Below, in pieces: positions 7,704 through 17,092 of a stretch of DNA of 64,000 nt. A model generated the notes under the pieces. The model ran no database searches, was not told the origin of the DNA, and worked only from the letters and a program-made list of their open reading frames with translations. Each line of letters begins with the position of its first letter. Within the stretch, counting starts at the first letter, position 1. Position numbers and translations under genes: made by a program. This stretch comes from JBBRYB01 sp038238115 (GTDB lineage: Bacteria; Actinomycetota; Actinomycetes; Propionibacteriales; Nocardioidaceae): the NCBI GenBank assembly GCA_038238115.1, contig JBBRYB010000009.1, positions 1-64,000 on the forward strand, read 5' to 3'.

Positions 7704-9272
7704 CTATTCCCACTCGATGGTTGCGGGGGGCTTGCTCGTGACGTCGATGGCCACTCGGTTGACCTCGCGTACCTCGTTGGTGATCCGGGTCGAGATGCGC
7801 TCGACCACGTCGTAAGGAAGCCGGGCCCAGTCCGCGGTCATGGCGTCCTCGGACGTGACCGGCCGCAGCACGACGGGGTGGCCATACGTACGGCCGTCGC
7901 CTTGGACGCCGACCGAGCGCACGTCCGCGAGGAGCACCACGGGGAACTGCCAGATGTCGCGGTCCAACCCGGCTGAGGTCAACTCGTCGCGGGCGATCGC
8001 GTCGGCCTCACGCAGCGTCTCGAGGCGCTCAGCGGTCACCGCGCCCACGATCCGGATAGCGAGGCCCGGACCCGGGAACGGGTGACGCCACACGATCTCG
8101 GGTGGCAGACCGAGCTCGACCCCCACCTTGCGGACCTCGTCCTTGAAGAGCGTCCGCAACGGTTCCACGAGGGTGAACCGAAGATCGTCGGGCAGCCCGC
8201 CGACGTTGTGGTGCGACTTGATGTTCGACGCGCCGGAGCCGCCACCGGACTCGACCACGTCGGGGTAGAGCGTTCCCTGCACGAGGAACTCCACCGCTTC
8301 GTGACCCTCCCCTGCCAGCGCGACGACCTCGCGAGCTTCGGCCTCGAACGTTCGGATGAACTCTCGCCCGATGATCTTGCGCTTGAGCTCAGGGTCGCTG
8401 ACGCCATGCAGAGCCTCCAGGAACGTCTTGGATGCGTCTACGACCCGTAGCGAGACCCCGGTCGCGGCGACGTAGTCGCGCTCGACCTGCTCGGCCTCGC
8501 CCTTGCGGAGCAGGCCGTGGTCGACGAAGACGCACGTCAGCTGGTCGCCGATGGCGCGCTGGACCAGAGCCGCCGCGACGGCGGAGTCGACGCCGCCGGA
8601 CAGCCCGCAGATCGCGTGCTTGTCTGCCACCTGCGTGCGGATCAGCTCGACCTGCTCGTCGACGACGTTGACCATCGTCCAGGTTTGGCGGCATCCGGCG
8701 ATGTCGACGAGGAAGTGCTCCAGCACATGCTGGCCATGCTCGGTGTGCAGCACCTCCGGATGCCACTGGACCCCGGCGGCGCGGCGCGGCAGAGACTCGA
8801 ACGCCGCCACGGGTGCGCCCGCAGTCGAGGCGAGGGTGTCGAACCCACTGGGAGCAACAGCCACCGCGTCCCCGTGGCTCATCCACACCCTGCCTCCGAG
8901 CGGGATCCCCCTGAGCAGGGTGCCGGCCTCCGTGATCGTGAGGTCGGTGCGTCCGAACTCCGAGACGCCGGTACGACGTACCTGCCCTCCCAGCGCGGCC
9001 GCCATTGCCTGGAACCCGTAGCAGATCCCGAACACTGGCACGTCTGCGTCGAAGATGCCCCGGTCGAGCTGAGGGGCGCCAGGAGCGTAGACGGACTGGG
9101 GGCCCCCGCTCAAGATGACGGCCTTCGGACGCCTGGCCACAATCTCCTCGGCCGGCGTCGTATGCGGCACGATCTCGGAGTAAACCCTGGCCTCACGGAC
9201 CCGGCGCGCGATGAGCTGTGCGTACTGCGCACCGAAGTCGACGACGAGGACAAGGTCGTGATCGACGGACAA
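7704..9272 (-). CDS. guaA: GMP synthase (glutamine-hydrolysing)
   Basis: A 522-residue enzyme converting XMP, glutamine and ATP to GMP, the last step of guanine nucleotide synthesis. The N-terminal class I amidotransferase domain has VVDFGAQYAQLIARRVRE and the nucleophile C84 in FGICYGFQ. The ATP-pyrophosphatase domain has the P-loop GLSGGVDSAVAAAL, and the dimerisation domain ends RVAIDVTSKPPATIEWE, as in the family. The start is a rare TTG (9270-9272) with AAGGG upstream; no ATG or GTG lies close enough to replace it. Its synteny with guaB and guaB3 about 9 kb away is the usual actinobacterial arrangement, here interrupted by accessory genes. Confidence 0.96.
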   Translation of the reverse strand: MSVDHDLVLVVDFGAQYAQLIARRVREARVYSEIVPHTTPAEEIVARRPKAVILSGGPQSVYAPGAPQLDRGIFDADVPVFGICYGFQAMAAALGGQVRRTGVSEFGRTDLTITEAGTLLRGIPLGGRVWMSHGDAVAVAPSGFDTLASTAGAPVAAFESLPRRAAGVQWHPEVLHTEHGQHVLEHFLVDIAGCRQTWTMVNVVDEQVELIRTQVADKHAICGLSGGVDSAVAAALVQRAIGDQLTCVFVDHGLLRKGEAEQVERDYVAATGVSLRVVDASKTFLEALHGVSDPELKRKIIGREFIRTFEAEAREVVALAGEGHEAVEFLVQGTLYPDVVESGGGSGASNIKSHHNVGGLPDDLRFTLVEPLRTLFKDEVRKVGVELGLPPEIVWRHPFPGPGLAIRIVGAVTAERLETLREADAIARDELTSAGLDRDIWQFPVVLLADVRSVGVQGDGRTYGHPVVLRPVTSEDAMTADWARLPYDVVERISTRITNEVREVNRVAIDVTSKPPATIEWE

Positions 9273-9367
9273 CCGACAACCCTTCGCTGGCCGATGGAGG
9301 AGACAGTCTATCGGCGTCGAGATCTGGAGAGGGTCATCCCGCTAGTGCGGCGTTGGACGACGAGGCA

Positions 9368-10927
9368 TCAGGGCCTGCGCAGCTTCTTGAGCATCCGCAG
9401 GGTTGTCGTCATGGCCTTGGCGAAGCCGGCGTCGGACATGCCGAGCACGGGGGCGATTGGCAGGACGCGCTGGGTCGCGACGGCCTGGGTGTCGGTGAAC
9501 CGGTGGACGCCCTCGACACCCTGGCGTCGACCCAGACCGGAGCCGCGCATCCCTCCCATCGGAGCGTCGACCGAGCCGAAGGTTGCCGAGTAGGACTCGT
9601 TGACGCTGACCGTGCCGCACCTGACCTGCCGTGCCAGCGTGCGCCCTCGGGCCGCGTCGCGGGTGAAGATGCATGCGTTGAGCCCGTAATCGCCGTCGTT
9701 GGCCCGGGCCACCGCCTCCGCCTCGTCACCGAACCGGTAGACCGACACGACCGGCCCGAACGTCTCCTCCGCGAAGCAGGTCATGCCCGGCCGCACGCCG
9801 GTCAGCACCGTCGGCTCGTAGAACAGCGGGCCGACGTCCGGCCTGGCCCGGCCGCCGGTCACCACTGTCGCTCCCAGGGCGCGCGCATCCTCGACGTGGC
9901 GCTCGACGGTCGCCATCTGGGCGGGCGAGACCAGCGACCCCATGTCACCTGCGTAGTCCAACGACCTGGTCAGCCGCAGGGCCTCGACACGTCGCACGAA
10001 GCGCCGCATGAAGCGGTCGTAGATCTGGTCGGCGACGTAGAGCCGCTCCATCGACACGCACAACTGGCCCGCGGAGGAGAAGCACGCTCGCACGGCCCCG
10101 TCGACGGCCCGGCCCAGGGCTGCATCCCGCAGCACCAGCATCGGGTTCTTGCCGCCCAGCTCCAGTGAAGAGCCGATGAGCCGATCCGCTGCCTGCACGG
10201 CGACGAGCCTGCCTGTCCGCGTCGAGCCGGTGAAGCAGACAAAGTCGGCGTTGTCGACGACCGCCGGACCGACCACGGACCCCTCGCCATGCACGGCCTG
10301 CCACAGCCCGGGCGGCATGCCGGCCGCGATCAGCAGCTCGATCCCGAGCAGCGCGCAGAGCGGCGTCTGCGCATCAGGCTTGAGCACTATCGCGTTTCCG
10401 GCCAGGAGTGCCGCGAGGCCGTCCGACATCGCCATCGTGAAGGGGTAGTTCCACGGCGAGATGACGCCGACGACGCCCTTAGGCACTCGGTTCAGGTCGA
10501 CCCGCGTCAGTCCGGGGTAGAGACCGAGCCGACGTGCCGGCGACATGTGTCGCCGCGCCAGCAGGCCGTAGTAGCGGGCCGTCATCGCGACATGGGCGAC
10601 CTCCTCGAACGCGTGTTTGCGTGCCTTCCCCGACTCCCATTGGATCAGGTCGAGGATCTCGTCCTGCCGGTCGAGCACGATGTCGTGCAGGCTGAGCAGC
10701 ACCTCGGCGCGCAACTCAAGTGGGACGCTTGACCAGTGCCGTTGAGCTTCTCGCGCCGACGCGACCGCGGCACGCACGTCGCCGGGCGACGAGACGGGCA
10801 GCGTGGCGATCGGTTGCCCGGTGAACGGTGCGTACGTCGTTCTCGTGTCATCGCCGCTCGCCACGAGCCGCCCGGAGAGCCGGCGAGCGAGGCCAGGATC
10901 GATGCCACCACCCGGCTGCGGACTCAT
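9368..10927 (-). CDS. gabD2: Succinate-semialdehyde dehydrogenase (NADP+), GabD2 type
   Basis: A 519-residue aldehyde dehydrogenase. PKGVVGVISPWNYP, the NADP-binding FTGSTRTGR, catalytic Glu in SLELGGKNPM and the catalytic Cys region CFSSAGQLC are all present. The full length and many stretches (for example NAGQLC-type and PDVGPLFYEPTVLT) match what I recall of M. tuberculosis GabD2 (Rv1731). It would oxidise succinic semialdehyde to succinate. The start at 10927 (MSPQPGGG) is chosen because the frame upstream lies inside the next gene. The substrate is inferred from the family; other aldehydes are possible. Confidence 0.8.
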   Translation of the reverse strand: MSPQPGGGIDPGLARRLSGRLVASGDDTRTTYAPFTGQPIATLPVSSPGDVRAAVASAREAQRHWSSVPLELRAEVLLSLHDIVLDRQDEILDLIQWESGKARKHAFEEVAHVAMTARYYGLLARRHMSPARRLGLYPGLTRVDLNRVPKGVVGVISPWNYPFTMAMSDGLAALLAGNAIVLKPDAQTPLCALLGIELLIAAGMPPGLWQAVHGEGSVVGPAVVDNADFVCFTGSTRTGRLVAVQAADRLIGSSLELGGKNPMLVLRDAALGRAVDGAVRACFSSAGQLCVSMERLYVADQIYDRFMRRFVRRVEALRLTRSLDYAGDMGSLVSPAQMATVERHVEDARALGATVVTGGRARPDVGPLFYEPTVLTGVRPGMTCFAEETFGPVVSVYRFGDEAEAVARANDGDYGLNACIFTRDAARGRTLARQVRCGTVSVNESYSATFGSVDAPMGGMRGSGLGRRQGVEGVHRFTDTQAVATQRVLPIAPVLGMSDAGFAKAMTTTLRMLKKLRRP

Positions 10928-10983
10928 CCCACCGAGCCTACGGCGCCCTGGCAGGGCAGGCCATCCGCCACCGCGGACCTGCG

Positions 10984-13068
10984 TCAGGCGGTGGTCACCG
11001 ACGTGTCGTCGAGCCGGAAGCTCGTCGCGGCCGCCGAGTCCTCCGCTCCGACGAACCTGACAGTCACCGTCTTCGCGATGTACGGGTTGAGGTTGACCGT
11101 GCGCTGCACGTAGTTCGCCTGCTTGTCCAGGTTGGAGTACGTCGCCAGCGTGGTCGTCGTACCCCCACTGATCGCCTGCACCCGCAGCGTGTCGTAGGCC
11201 CGCGTCGTCGTCGTCTCGCTGCTGGAGACCTTGAGGTAGAACGAGAGCGAGGCGCTGGTCTTCCCGGACGGGACCGTCACCGACTGGCTCAACGTGTCGG
11301 TGTGGGTGGTGCCGTAGCCGTTCATCCACGCGACATACGCGCCCGTCCGTGGCCCCGATGAGCCACCCGTGCTGATCACGCCGGAGGTCTGCGACCACGC
11401 GCTGAGGCCCGACTCGAAGCCGGGGTTGGCCAGCAGGTTGCCCGAGGGAGGTGGAGGTGGGGGCGTGCCACAGCTCTCGGCGCCGAACGGCACCGAGACG
11501 GCGTCCCAGGTCGCGACGACGGCCGAGCACTGTGGCGACGTGGCACCGTAGAGGTCGCGCGCCGCCTTGATCGTGGCGTCGCGGGCTCCGCTGTAGTTGG
11601 TGGTCGACGTCATGTAGATGGTCAGAGCGCGATACCAGATCTTCGCCGCCGCGTCTCGACCGATCCCGCCCAGCGTGGAGCCGTTGCAGGTAGGACTCTT
11701 GTGACCCCGCCCCCCGATCGTCTTGGCGCCCGAGCCCTCCGCGAGGAGGTAGAAGAAGTGGTTGCCGACGCCCGAGGAGTAGTGCACGCCGAGGCTACCG
11801 ACGCCGGAATACCAGCAGTTGGCGCTGCCGCCGTCCAGAGACGGGTTGTCCATCCGCCGTAAGTAGGTGCCGTCTCTGACGACCTTCTCGCCGATGTAGT
11901 AGTCGCCCCGGTCGCTGGCGTTGTTGGCGGCGAACTCGACCATGGTGCCGAAGATGTCCGACGTGGACTCGTTGAGGCCGCCCGACTCGCCGCTGTAGAT
12001 GAGGCCGGCTGTGTTCGAAGTGACTCCATGGCTCATCTCGTGCCCGGCCACGTCCAGTGAGACGAGGCTCGTCAACGAGGAACCCCCGTCGCCGTACGTC
12101 ATGCAGAAGCACGAGTCGCTCCAGAAGGCGTTCTCGTAGCTCTTGCCATAGTGGACCCGGCTGTACGCCGCCGCGCCATCGTTGCGGATGCCGCTACGGC
12201 CGAAGGTCGTCATGTAGAAGTCCCACGTGTTGGCGGCGCCGTAGGCGGCGTCGACCGCCGCACTCTGCCGCGATGTCGTGGAGCCGTTGCCCCAGGTGTT
12301 GTCGGCGTCGGTGAACAGGGTGCCCCGGGAGGTGCTCGTGGAGTTGTTCGCGTCGTAGATGCTGGCGCCGCCGCGAGTCGCATCAGTCAGCCGGTACGAC
12401 GACCCGGACAGGACCGTCGAGAACGTGACGGCGCCCGAGTAGAGCGAGGCGCCGCGACCGTCGACCGTGTCGATCCTGTTCCGGACAGCCAGTCGCCTCC
12501 CGGTGCGGGCGTCGGTGTAGCTGAGCCGGTCGATCGGATCGCCGTTGGAAGCCGGCCGACGGCGGTGCGTCTCCCAAGCGAGCACCGGCCGGTGGTTGCT
12601 CGCGAAGACCACGAGCACGCTCCTCGCGGCCGGCGCTGCGAGCCGCGGTCTCGTGCTCAAGAGGGTGATGTTGGCTCGCGAGGCGTAGTCGGCACTGACG
12701 ATCGCGCCGTTCTTGTCCTCGTGGACCACGAGGTCGCCACCAACCACAGGCAGGCCGTCATACGTGCGCTGGTAGCGGATATGGGTGTCGCCGTTGGTAT
12801 CCGCGATGGCATCGCTGGCCTTGAGACGCTGACCATCGGGCAGTCGAAGGGCGACTGCGGTGGCCGAGGCTTCACGCGAGGCGGTCCGCAGCGCGGCGCT
12901 GCGGTCGGTGGGAGTGAACTCGGGATCGGCCTTCGTGGTGCCGGGGAAAATGCCCGCGGCGGCGGTGGCCCGAGGTGGTCCCTCCGCCGGCGCCGCCTGA
13001 GCGGGCGTAGTGGACATGCCCGCAGCCGTCAGTGCCGCGATGGCTGCGATGCCCAGCGTGCGTTTCAT
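10984..13068 (-). CDS. Secreted M4-family (thermolysin-type) zinc metalloprotease
   Basis: A 694-residue preproenzyme. It has a Sec signal peptide over residues 1-26 (cleavage near TPAQA-AP) and a propeptide with an FTP-like region (RYQRTYDGLPVVGGDLVV). The catalytic domain has zinc ligands in HEMSH (343-347) and the downstream Glu in NESTSD (366-371). It ends in an MTSTTNYSGARDATIKAA-type M4 C-lobe. A proline-rich linker (PPPPPPSG) joins a C-terminal jelly-roll module of about 150 residues beginning NLLANPGFESGLSAW, of the kind that binds carbohydrate or assists export. The start is the ATG with AGGAGG just before it, rather than the longer upstream frame. Confidence 0.92.
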   Translation of the reverse strand: MKRTLGIAAIAALTAAGMSTTPAQAAPAEGPPRATAAAGIFPGTTKADPEFTPTDRSAALRTASREASATAVALRLPDGQRLKASDAIADTNGDTHIRYQRTYDGLPVVGGDLVVHEDKNGAIVSADYASRANITLLSTRPRLAAPAARSVLVVFASNHRPVLAWETHRRRPASNGDPIDRLSYTDARTGRRLAVRNRIDTVDGRGASLYSGAVTFSTVLSGSSYRLTDATRGGASIYDANNSTSTSRGTLFTDADNTWGNGSTTSRQSAAVDAAYGAANTWDFYMTTFGRSGIRNDGAAAYSRVHYGKSYENAFWSDSCFCMTYGDGGSSLTSLVSLDVAGHEMSHGVTSNTAGLIYSGESGGLNESTSDIFGTMVEFAANNASDRGDYYIGEKVVRDGTYLRRMDNPSLDGGSANCWYSGVGSLGVHYSSGVGNHFFYLLAEGSGAKTIGGRGHKSPTCNGSTLGGIGRDAAAKIWYRALTIYMTSTTNYSGARDATIKAARDLYGATSPQCSAVVATWDAVSVPFGAESCGTPPPPPPSGNLLANPGFESGLSAWSQTSGVISTGGSSGPRTGAYVAWMNGYGTTHTDTLSQSVTVPSGKTSASLSFYLKVSSSETTTTRAYDTLRVQAISGGTTTTLATYSNLDKQANYVQRTVNLNPYIAKTVTVRFVGAEDSAAATSFRLDDTSVTTA

Positions 13069-13283
13069 CGGGTCGACCTCCTGAGGTGGAGTGCCGACCT
13101 GTCGCCGGCAGAGCGAGGCTCTCGCGCGATGCAGGGGGTTCGCGTGGGTGCTTGAAAGCGGACTGTCCTCTCTCGGACTTTGGCGCGTCAAGGCTTGGTT
13201 GAGAAAACGCGACGAAGCAACCCGTCAAGGGCTTCTGTGGATAGCCGCTGCGGTGGCACGCAGGGTGCCGCTCGGAGGAAACG

Positions 13284-14492
13284 TCACCCGAGGAACGCCA
13301 GCTTCGCGAGACCGTCGTAGACGTCGGTGAACCGGGTCGTCAAGGGCGCCAAGCCGAGCCGGATGCCGTCGGGGCGTCGGTAGTCGGGGAGCACGCCATC
13401 CTCGACAAGTCGTGCCATCGCCTCGCGGGCATCGGAGCGGGTCACCGTGACGTGTGAGCCGCGGCGCCCGGGATCGCGGGGCGAGGCCAGGCCCCAGCCC
13501 AGCGGCGCCAGCCAGGCATCGTACAGCTCGACCGCGAGGGCGGTGAGCGCCTGCGACTTCGCTCTGATTTCGGACATGCCGGCGTCCGCGATCATCTCGA
13601 CGCCAGGCTCGACAGCCACGAGGGACAACACTCCCGGAGTCCCGGTGAGCCAGGCTCGCATGCCGGGGTGGGCGTCGTAGCCGGGGCCCATGTCGAACAT
13701 GTCTTGCCGGCTCCACCAGCCCCAGATGGGCTGGCTCAGCGTGCTCTGCAGACCCTCCCTGACGAATGTGAAGGCCGGCGACCCCGGGCCGCCGTTGAGA
13801 TACTTGTACGTGCAGCCGACGGCGATATCGACGGCGTCTCTTGTCAGGTCGATGGGCACCGACCCCACCGAGTGGCAAAGATCCCAGATCGTCAGTGCCC
13901 CCATGTCCTGGGCGGCTCTCGTGAGCCCCGCCATGTCGACGATCGCGCCGGAGCGGTAGTCGACCTGGGACAGCACCGTCACCGCGACATCGTCGTCCAG
14001 CACCGCGGCGAGGTCCGCGGTGGTGACCCCGTCAACGCCGACTTCGGCAATCCAGCGGACGTCGAGCTTTCGGTGCTGAGCGAGGGACTCGACGACATAG
14101 CGGTCGGTCGGGAAGTTGTCCTCCTCGATCACGATGCCGCGGCGGTCGGGGCGCGCGTCGAGCGCCGCGGAGATGGCCTTGTAGAGGGCTACCGTCGTGG
14201 AGTCGTTGACGAGGACCTCGCCGGGACCGGTGCCGAGCAGTCGGGTGCCGATGAGGTCGCCGATGCGGGTAGGCAGCTCGAGCCAGCGGTCCTCCCATGA
14301 CCGGATGAGGTGCTCGCCCCAGTCCTGCTCCAGCACCTCGCGCACTCGGCGCTGGGTCGCCTTGGGGAGACGGCCGAGCGAGTTGCCGTCCAGGTAGATC
14401 AGATCCTCGTCAGCGATCACGAACTCGTTCCGGAAGTGCGCCAGCGGGTCCCCCGCGTCGCGGGCCTCCGCCGAGGCCCGGTCGCGCGTCAT
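13284..14492 (-). CDS. kynU: Kynureninase
   Basis: A 402-residue PLP enzyme cleaving kynurenine (or 3-hydroxykynurenine) to anthranilate and alanine. The PLP lysine is K230 in VGCTYKYLNGGPG; IYLDGNSLGRLP at the N-terminus, IWDLCHSVGS and PIWGWWSRQDMF are family signatures. The start at 14492 is an ATG with no better alternative. Tryptophan dioxygenase and kynurenine formamidase are not in the neighbourhood, so any kynurenine pathway must be completed elsewhere. Confidence 0.93.
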   Translation of the reverse strand: MTRDRASAEARDAGDPLAHFRNEFVIADEDLIYLDGNSLGRLPKATQRRVREVLEQDWGEHLIRSWEDRWLELPTRIGDLIGTRLLGTGPGEVLVNDSTTVALYKAISAALDARPDRRGIVIEEDNFPTDRYVVESLAQHRKLDVRWIAEVGVDGVTTADLAAVLDDDVAVTVLSQVDYRSGAIVDMAGLTRAAQDMGALTIWDLCHSVGSVPIDLTRDAVDIAVGCTYKYLNGGPGSPAFTFVREGLQSTLSQPIWGWWSRQDMFDMGPGYDAHPGMRAWLTGTPGVLSLVAVEPGVEMIADAGMSEIRAKSQALTALAVELYDAWLAPLGWGLASPRDPGRRGSHVTVTRSDAREAMARLVEDGVLPDYRRPDGIRLGLAPLTTRFTDVYDGLAKLAFLG

Positions 14493-14539
14493 ACCGCCTT
14501 ACCTAGATGCCACGTCATACCCGAAGGTATCGCGCCACC

Positions 14540-14586
14540 CCCTCCCGCCGAGGCGCCGCCAACGGCCCAGTTGTGCCGGCGTGTCG
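14540..14586 (+). repeat. REP-like 47-nt palindromic repeat, copy A
   Basis: A 47-nt intergenic hairpin between kynU and the flavodoxin gene. It aligns without gaps to copy B at 36347 with five mismatches. One inner pair is swapped while keeping complementarity: AAC/GTT here, AAG/CTT in copy B. The shared frame is CCGCCGAG..GCCG at the left and GCCGGCGTGTCG at the right. Confidence 0.65.
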
Positions 14587-14626
14587 CGTGTGTCGGGTGT
14601 GCTCGGCAGGGTTGGGTGTCGGTGCC

Positions 14627-15337
14627 TCAGTGGCGCGTCGGGCTCTCGAAGTCGAACCGATCACCGGCGTCCCATTTCGTGCGCTGATTGCCGTGAGCCG
14701 GGATGCCGCCGGCGTCGTCGAGCAGCTTCGCCAGATGCATGAGGTTCCAGGTCATGAACGTTGTGTTCCGGTTCGTGAACTCGTTGTCGGGACCCCCGGA
14801 GCCTGGATCGAGGTACGACGGGCCAGGTCCCGCCTCGCCGATCCAGCCCGCGTCAGCCTGCGGCGGAATCACGAAGCCCAGGTGCTGCAGGCTGTAGAGG
14901 ATGTTCATCGCGCAGTGCTTGATGCCGTCCTCGTTCCCGGTGATAAGGGCACCGCCGACTCTTCCGTAGTACGCCCACTGCCCCTCGTCGTTGACGTCGC
15001 CCGAGCTGGCATAGAGCCGCTCGATTACCCGCTTCGTGATGCTTGAGTTGTCCCCCAGCCAGATTGGGCCGGCGATGACGAGGATGTGGGATGCCATAAC
15101 TCGCTCGTGGATGCTCGGCCACTCGTCGGAATTCCAGCCGTGCTGTGTCATGTCGACGTACACACCAGTCGCTATGTCATGATCGACCGCCCGCAGCACC
15201 TCGACGCCAACGCCGTGCTTACGCATGATGTCCGCGCTGATGTCGACGAGGCCCTGGGTGTGGCTCCGCTCGGGAGATCGCTTGAGGGTGCAGTTGATGA
15301 AGAGGGCACGCAGGCCAGAGAAGTCGTAGGCACTCAT
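14627..15337 (-). CDS. Flavodoxin-like NAD(P)H-dependent FMN reductase family protein
   Basis: A 236-residue flavodoxin-fold protein. LFINCTLKRSPERSHTQGL is an FMN phosphate-binding loop at the start of the first strand. ASHILVIAGPIWLGDNSS gives the second FMN loop, and GRVGGALITGNEDG the third. The closest families I recall are NADPH-dependent FMN reductases and WrbA-like quinone reductases. The ATG at 15337 is chosen; a TTG twelve bases upstream is possible. Redox partner and substrate are unknown. Confidence 0.75.
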   Translation of the reverse strand: MSAYDFSGLRALFINCTLKRSPERSHTQGLVDISADIMRKHGVGVEVLRAVDHDIATGVYVDMTQHGWNSDEWPSIHERVMASHILVIAGPIWLGDNSSITKRVIERLYASSGDVNDEGQWAYYGRVGGALITGNEDGIKHCAMNILYSLQHLGFVIPPQADAGWIGEAGPGPSYLDPGSGGPDNEFTNRNTTFMTWNLMHLAKLLDDAGGIPAHGNQRTKWDAGDRFDFESPTRH

Positions 15338-15462
15338 GGGGCCAGACAACCCTGATGGTCAAGTCACGGCAAGTGGGACCAGGACTCCGTAAGCCAACCG
15401 TGAGGCCGGCGCCTGTCTGCCGTCGTGCGCGGACACAGCTCGCGCAGGCGCTGCGTGAACGG

Positions 15463-16515
15463 TCATTCTGCGAGCTGGAAGAGCCGTACTCCGTTGTCGC
15501 ACGTCGTGTTACCAAGGGCGCAGGATGTGCTCACGTCACCCATGGCGATGAATCTCTTGTACCGGACCTGGATGTAATCCGCCGGCACGGGGGGCGACAC
15601 AGCACTCGCGCAGCCGGCCGCACCAGAGCTGTTGTTGAACTTCCAGGCGCACATCTCCACGCTCACGAAACCGCTGATACCGAATTCCGAGTTGTTGCCC
15701 CGACCGGTAACCAGGCCGAAGACTGGAAGGACGATCTCCTTGCCCAGTATCGATTCCATCGAGCCCGCCAGGCCGTTGAGGTTTCCGGGGTTCCCGGGGA
15801 GGAGGATGGGTGGCGAGAGGCTGATGGATCCGCTGTAGCCGTTCTCGATCCACCCTTTGACCTCCGGGGTGCCATTCGCTCCACCGTTGAAGTCGATGAC
15901 GCCCCAGTTGCCCGACGCAGACCCGCAACCAGAGTCGGAGTTGTCGTATGAGATCGTATAGTTCGTGCCTGGAGCGGCGGCGAGCCTGTTCGCGTCGGCC
16001 CGGCAGACAGCAAACGGGCGTAGTCCGGTGACGCTCTTTGCCGGGCCAACGACCGTCTTGGCACCCTGGACGATGGGGATCTTGTTCAGCCCGAACACAC
16101 CACCGAAGAACATCGGAGAGTCCTGCGCAGCGGTGACCCGCACGAAGAGTCCGGTCGGCTCGCAGGAGATCTCGAAACCGGCCGCCCCGGTTTCGATCTG
16201 TCGGCCGGCAGCGTTGGCCGCAAAGTAGCTCTCGGCGACCGACCGCATGGTTGTCGTCATGGTGTTCTTGATGGAGTCGCACGTCTGGTTGCCGTTGGCG
16301 GTCAATGCAATTTGTTGAGATACCGCGAGAGCGGCAGAGTCCGCTCCGTTCTGCAGCTGTTGTTGATTGACATATGCCATCCCCAGGTCTGTCACGAACG
16401 CCAGCATCCCCACCAAGACCACCGTCAAGAGGGCGATGAGAATCGCGACTGCACCACCTTCGCTGCGATGCTGCCGTTCCCATGGCGACCCGACGCGCCT
16501 CACTTGTACTCGCAC
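15463..16515 (-). CDS. TadG-like pilus-assembly / secreted protein
   Basis: A 350-residue protein with the TadE/TadG N-terminal pattern: EGGAVAILIALLTVVLVGML, one membrane segment, then LGMAYVNQQQLQNGADSAAL, as in putative Flp pilus-assembly TadG proteins. The remainder is a Gly/Asn/Ser-rich extracytoplasmic domain with several Cys residues that could form disulfides. It overlaps the tadE stop by 16 nt, so the two are co-expressed. The rest of the Tad/Flp machinery (tadA, tadB, tadC, flp) is not in the window. Confidence 0.72.
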   Translation of the reverse strand: MRVQVRRVGSPWERQHRSEGGAVAILIALLTVVLVGMLAFVTDLGMAYVNQQQLQNGADSAALAVSQQIALTANGNQTCDSIKNTMTTTMRSVAESYFAANAAGRQIETGAAGFEISCEPTGLFVRVTAAQDSPMFFGGVFGLNKIPIVQGAKTVVGPAKSVTGLRPFAVCRADANRLAAAPGTNYTISYDNSDSGCGSASGNWGVIDFNGGANGTPEVKGWIENGYSGSISLSPPILLPGNPGNLNGLAGSMESILGKEIVLPVFGLVTGRGNNSEFGISGFVSVEMCAWKFNNSSGAAGCASAVSPPVPADYIQVRYKRFIAMGDVSTSCALGNTTCDNGVRLFQLAE

Positions 16516-17045
16516 CGGAAGGTCGCATCGCCTTCAAGGTTGAAGTCGTTCAGCCCGATGGGAACGAGCGTTGGTGAGATGTAGGTCGCCTGTACGTTGA
16601 GCACATCGTTGTCTGTCACACCAACAGGGACAGTGCACGGCGCCGAGGAGGCGTTGGTCACGGTTTCGCTGTTCGCTGGGCTGCTGCAAACCAGCGTGCT
16701 TCCGCGCTTCACGGTCACCGCGACCTTGGCGCGCACCAGACCGATGGTCTGTGTGGCCTGACGGACCTGTGCCACGACCCCGCCACAATTATGGTCGCTC
16801 AAGATGTTGACGACACCGTATCTTGCGCCGGCTCGGGCACCATTGGAAAGCGCCGCGGACTGTGCCATCACGAAGCCGAACTGGATGATCCCGAAGATGA
16901 TCAGCATGAGCAGCGGCAGCACCAGAGCAAACTCGACCGCCGCTGCGCCAGTCTCACGACGATCCCGCGTCCGGACGTCAGACAATTGGCCTAATTCTTG
17001 CATATAACGCAGTGTGACAGAGTCTTCACTGAGGGGGGTTGGCAC
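16500..17045 (-). CDS. TadE-like pilus-assembly protein
   Basis: A 181-residue TadE-type pseudopilin. RRETGAAAVEFALVLPLLML, with the Glu at +5 of a prepilin-like helix, is diagnostic; an extracytoplasmic domain with a Cys pair follows. The GTG at 17045 is preferred because AGGTGA lies about nine bases upstream; an ATG at 17003 is the alternative. It lies just upstream of, and overlaps, the TadG-like gene. Separation from the other tad genes suggests it uses a secretion ATPase encoded elsewhere, or serves an independent secreted complex. Confidence 0.75.
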   Translation of the reverse strand: MPTPLSEDSVTLRYMQELGQLSDVRTRDRRETGAAAVEFALVLPLLMLIIFGIIQFGFVMAQSAALSNGARAGARYGVVNILSDHNCGGVVAQVRQATQTIGLVRAKVAVTVKRGSTLVCSSPANSETVTNASSAPCTVPVGVTDNDVLNVQATYISPTLVPIGLNDFNLEGDATFRCEYK

Positions 17046-17092
17046 CGCGAAACATCACCTGAACGGATGAGCGCGCGCCGTCAGTCGGGACG

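Noticed and set aside
11000..11531. N-terminal extension of the aldehyde dehydrogenase
   Set aside because: The extra 200 codons run antisense-like through the 3' end of the M4 protease gene in another frame; the GabD2 N-terminus begins at 10927.
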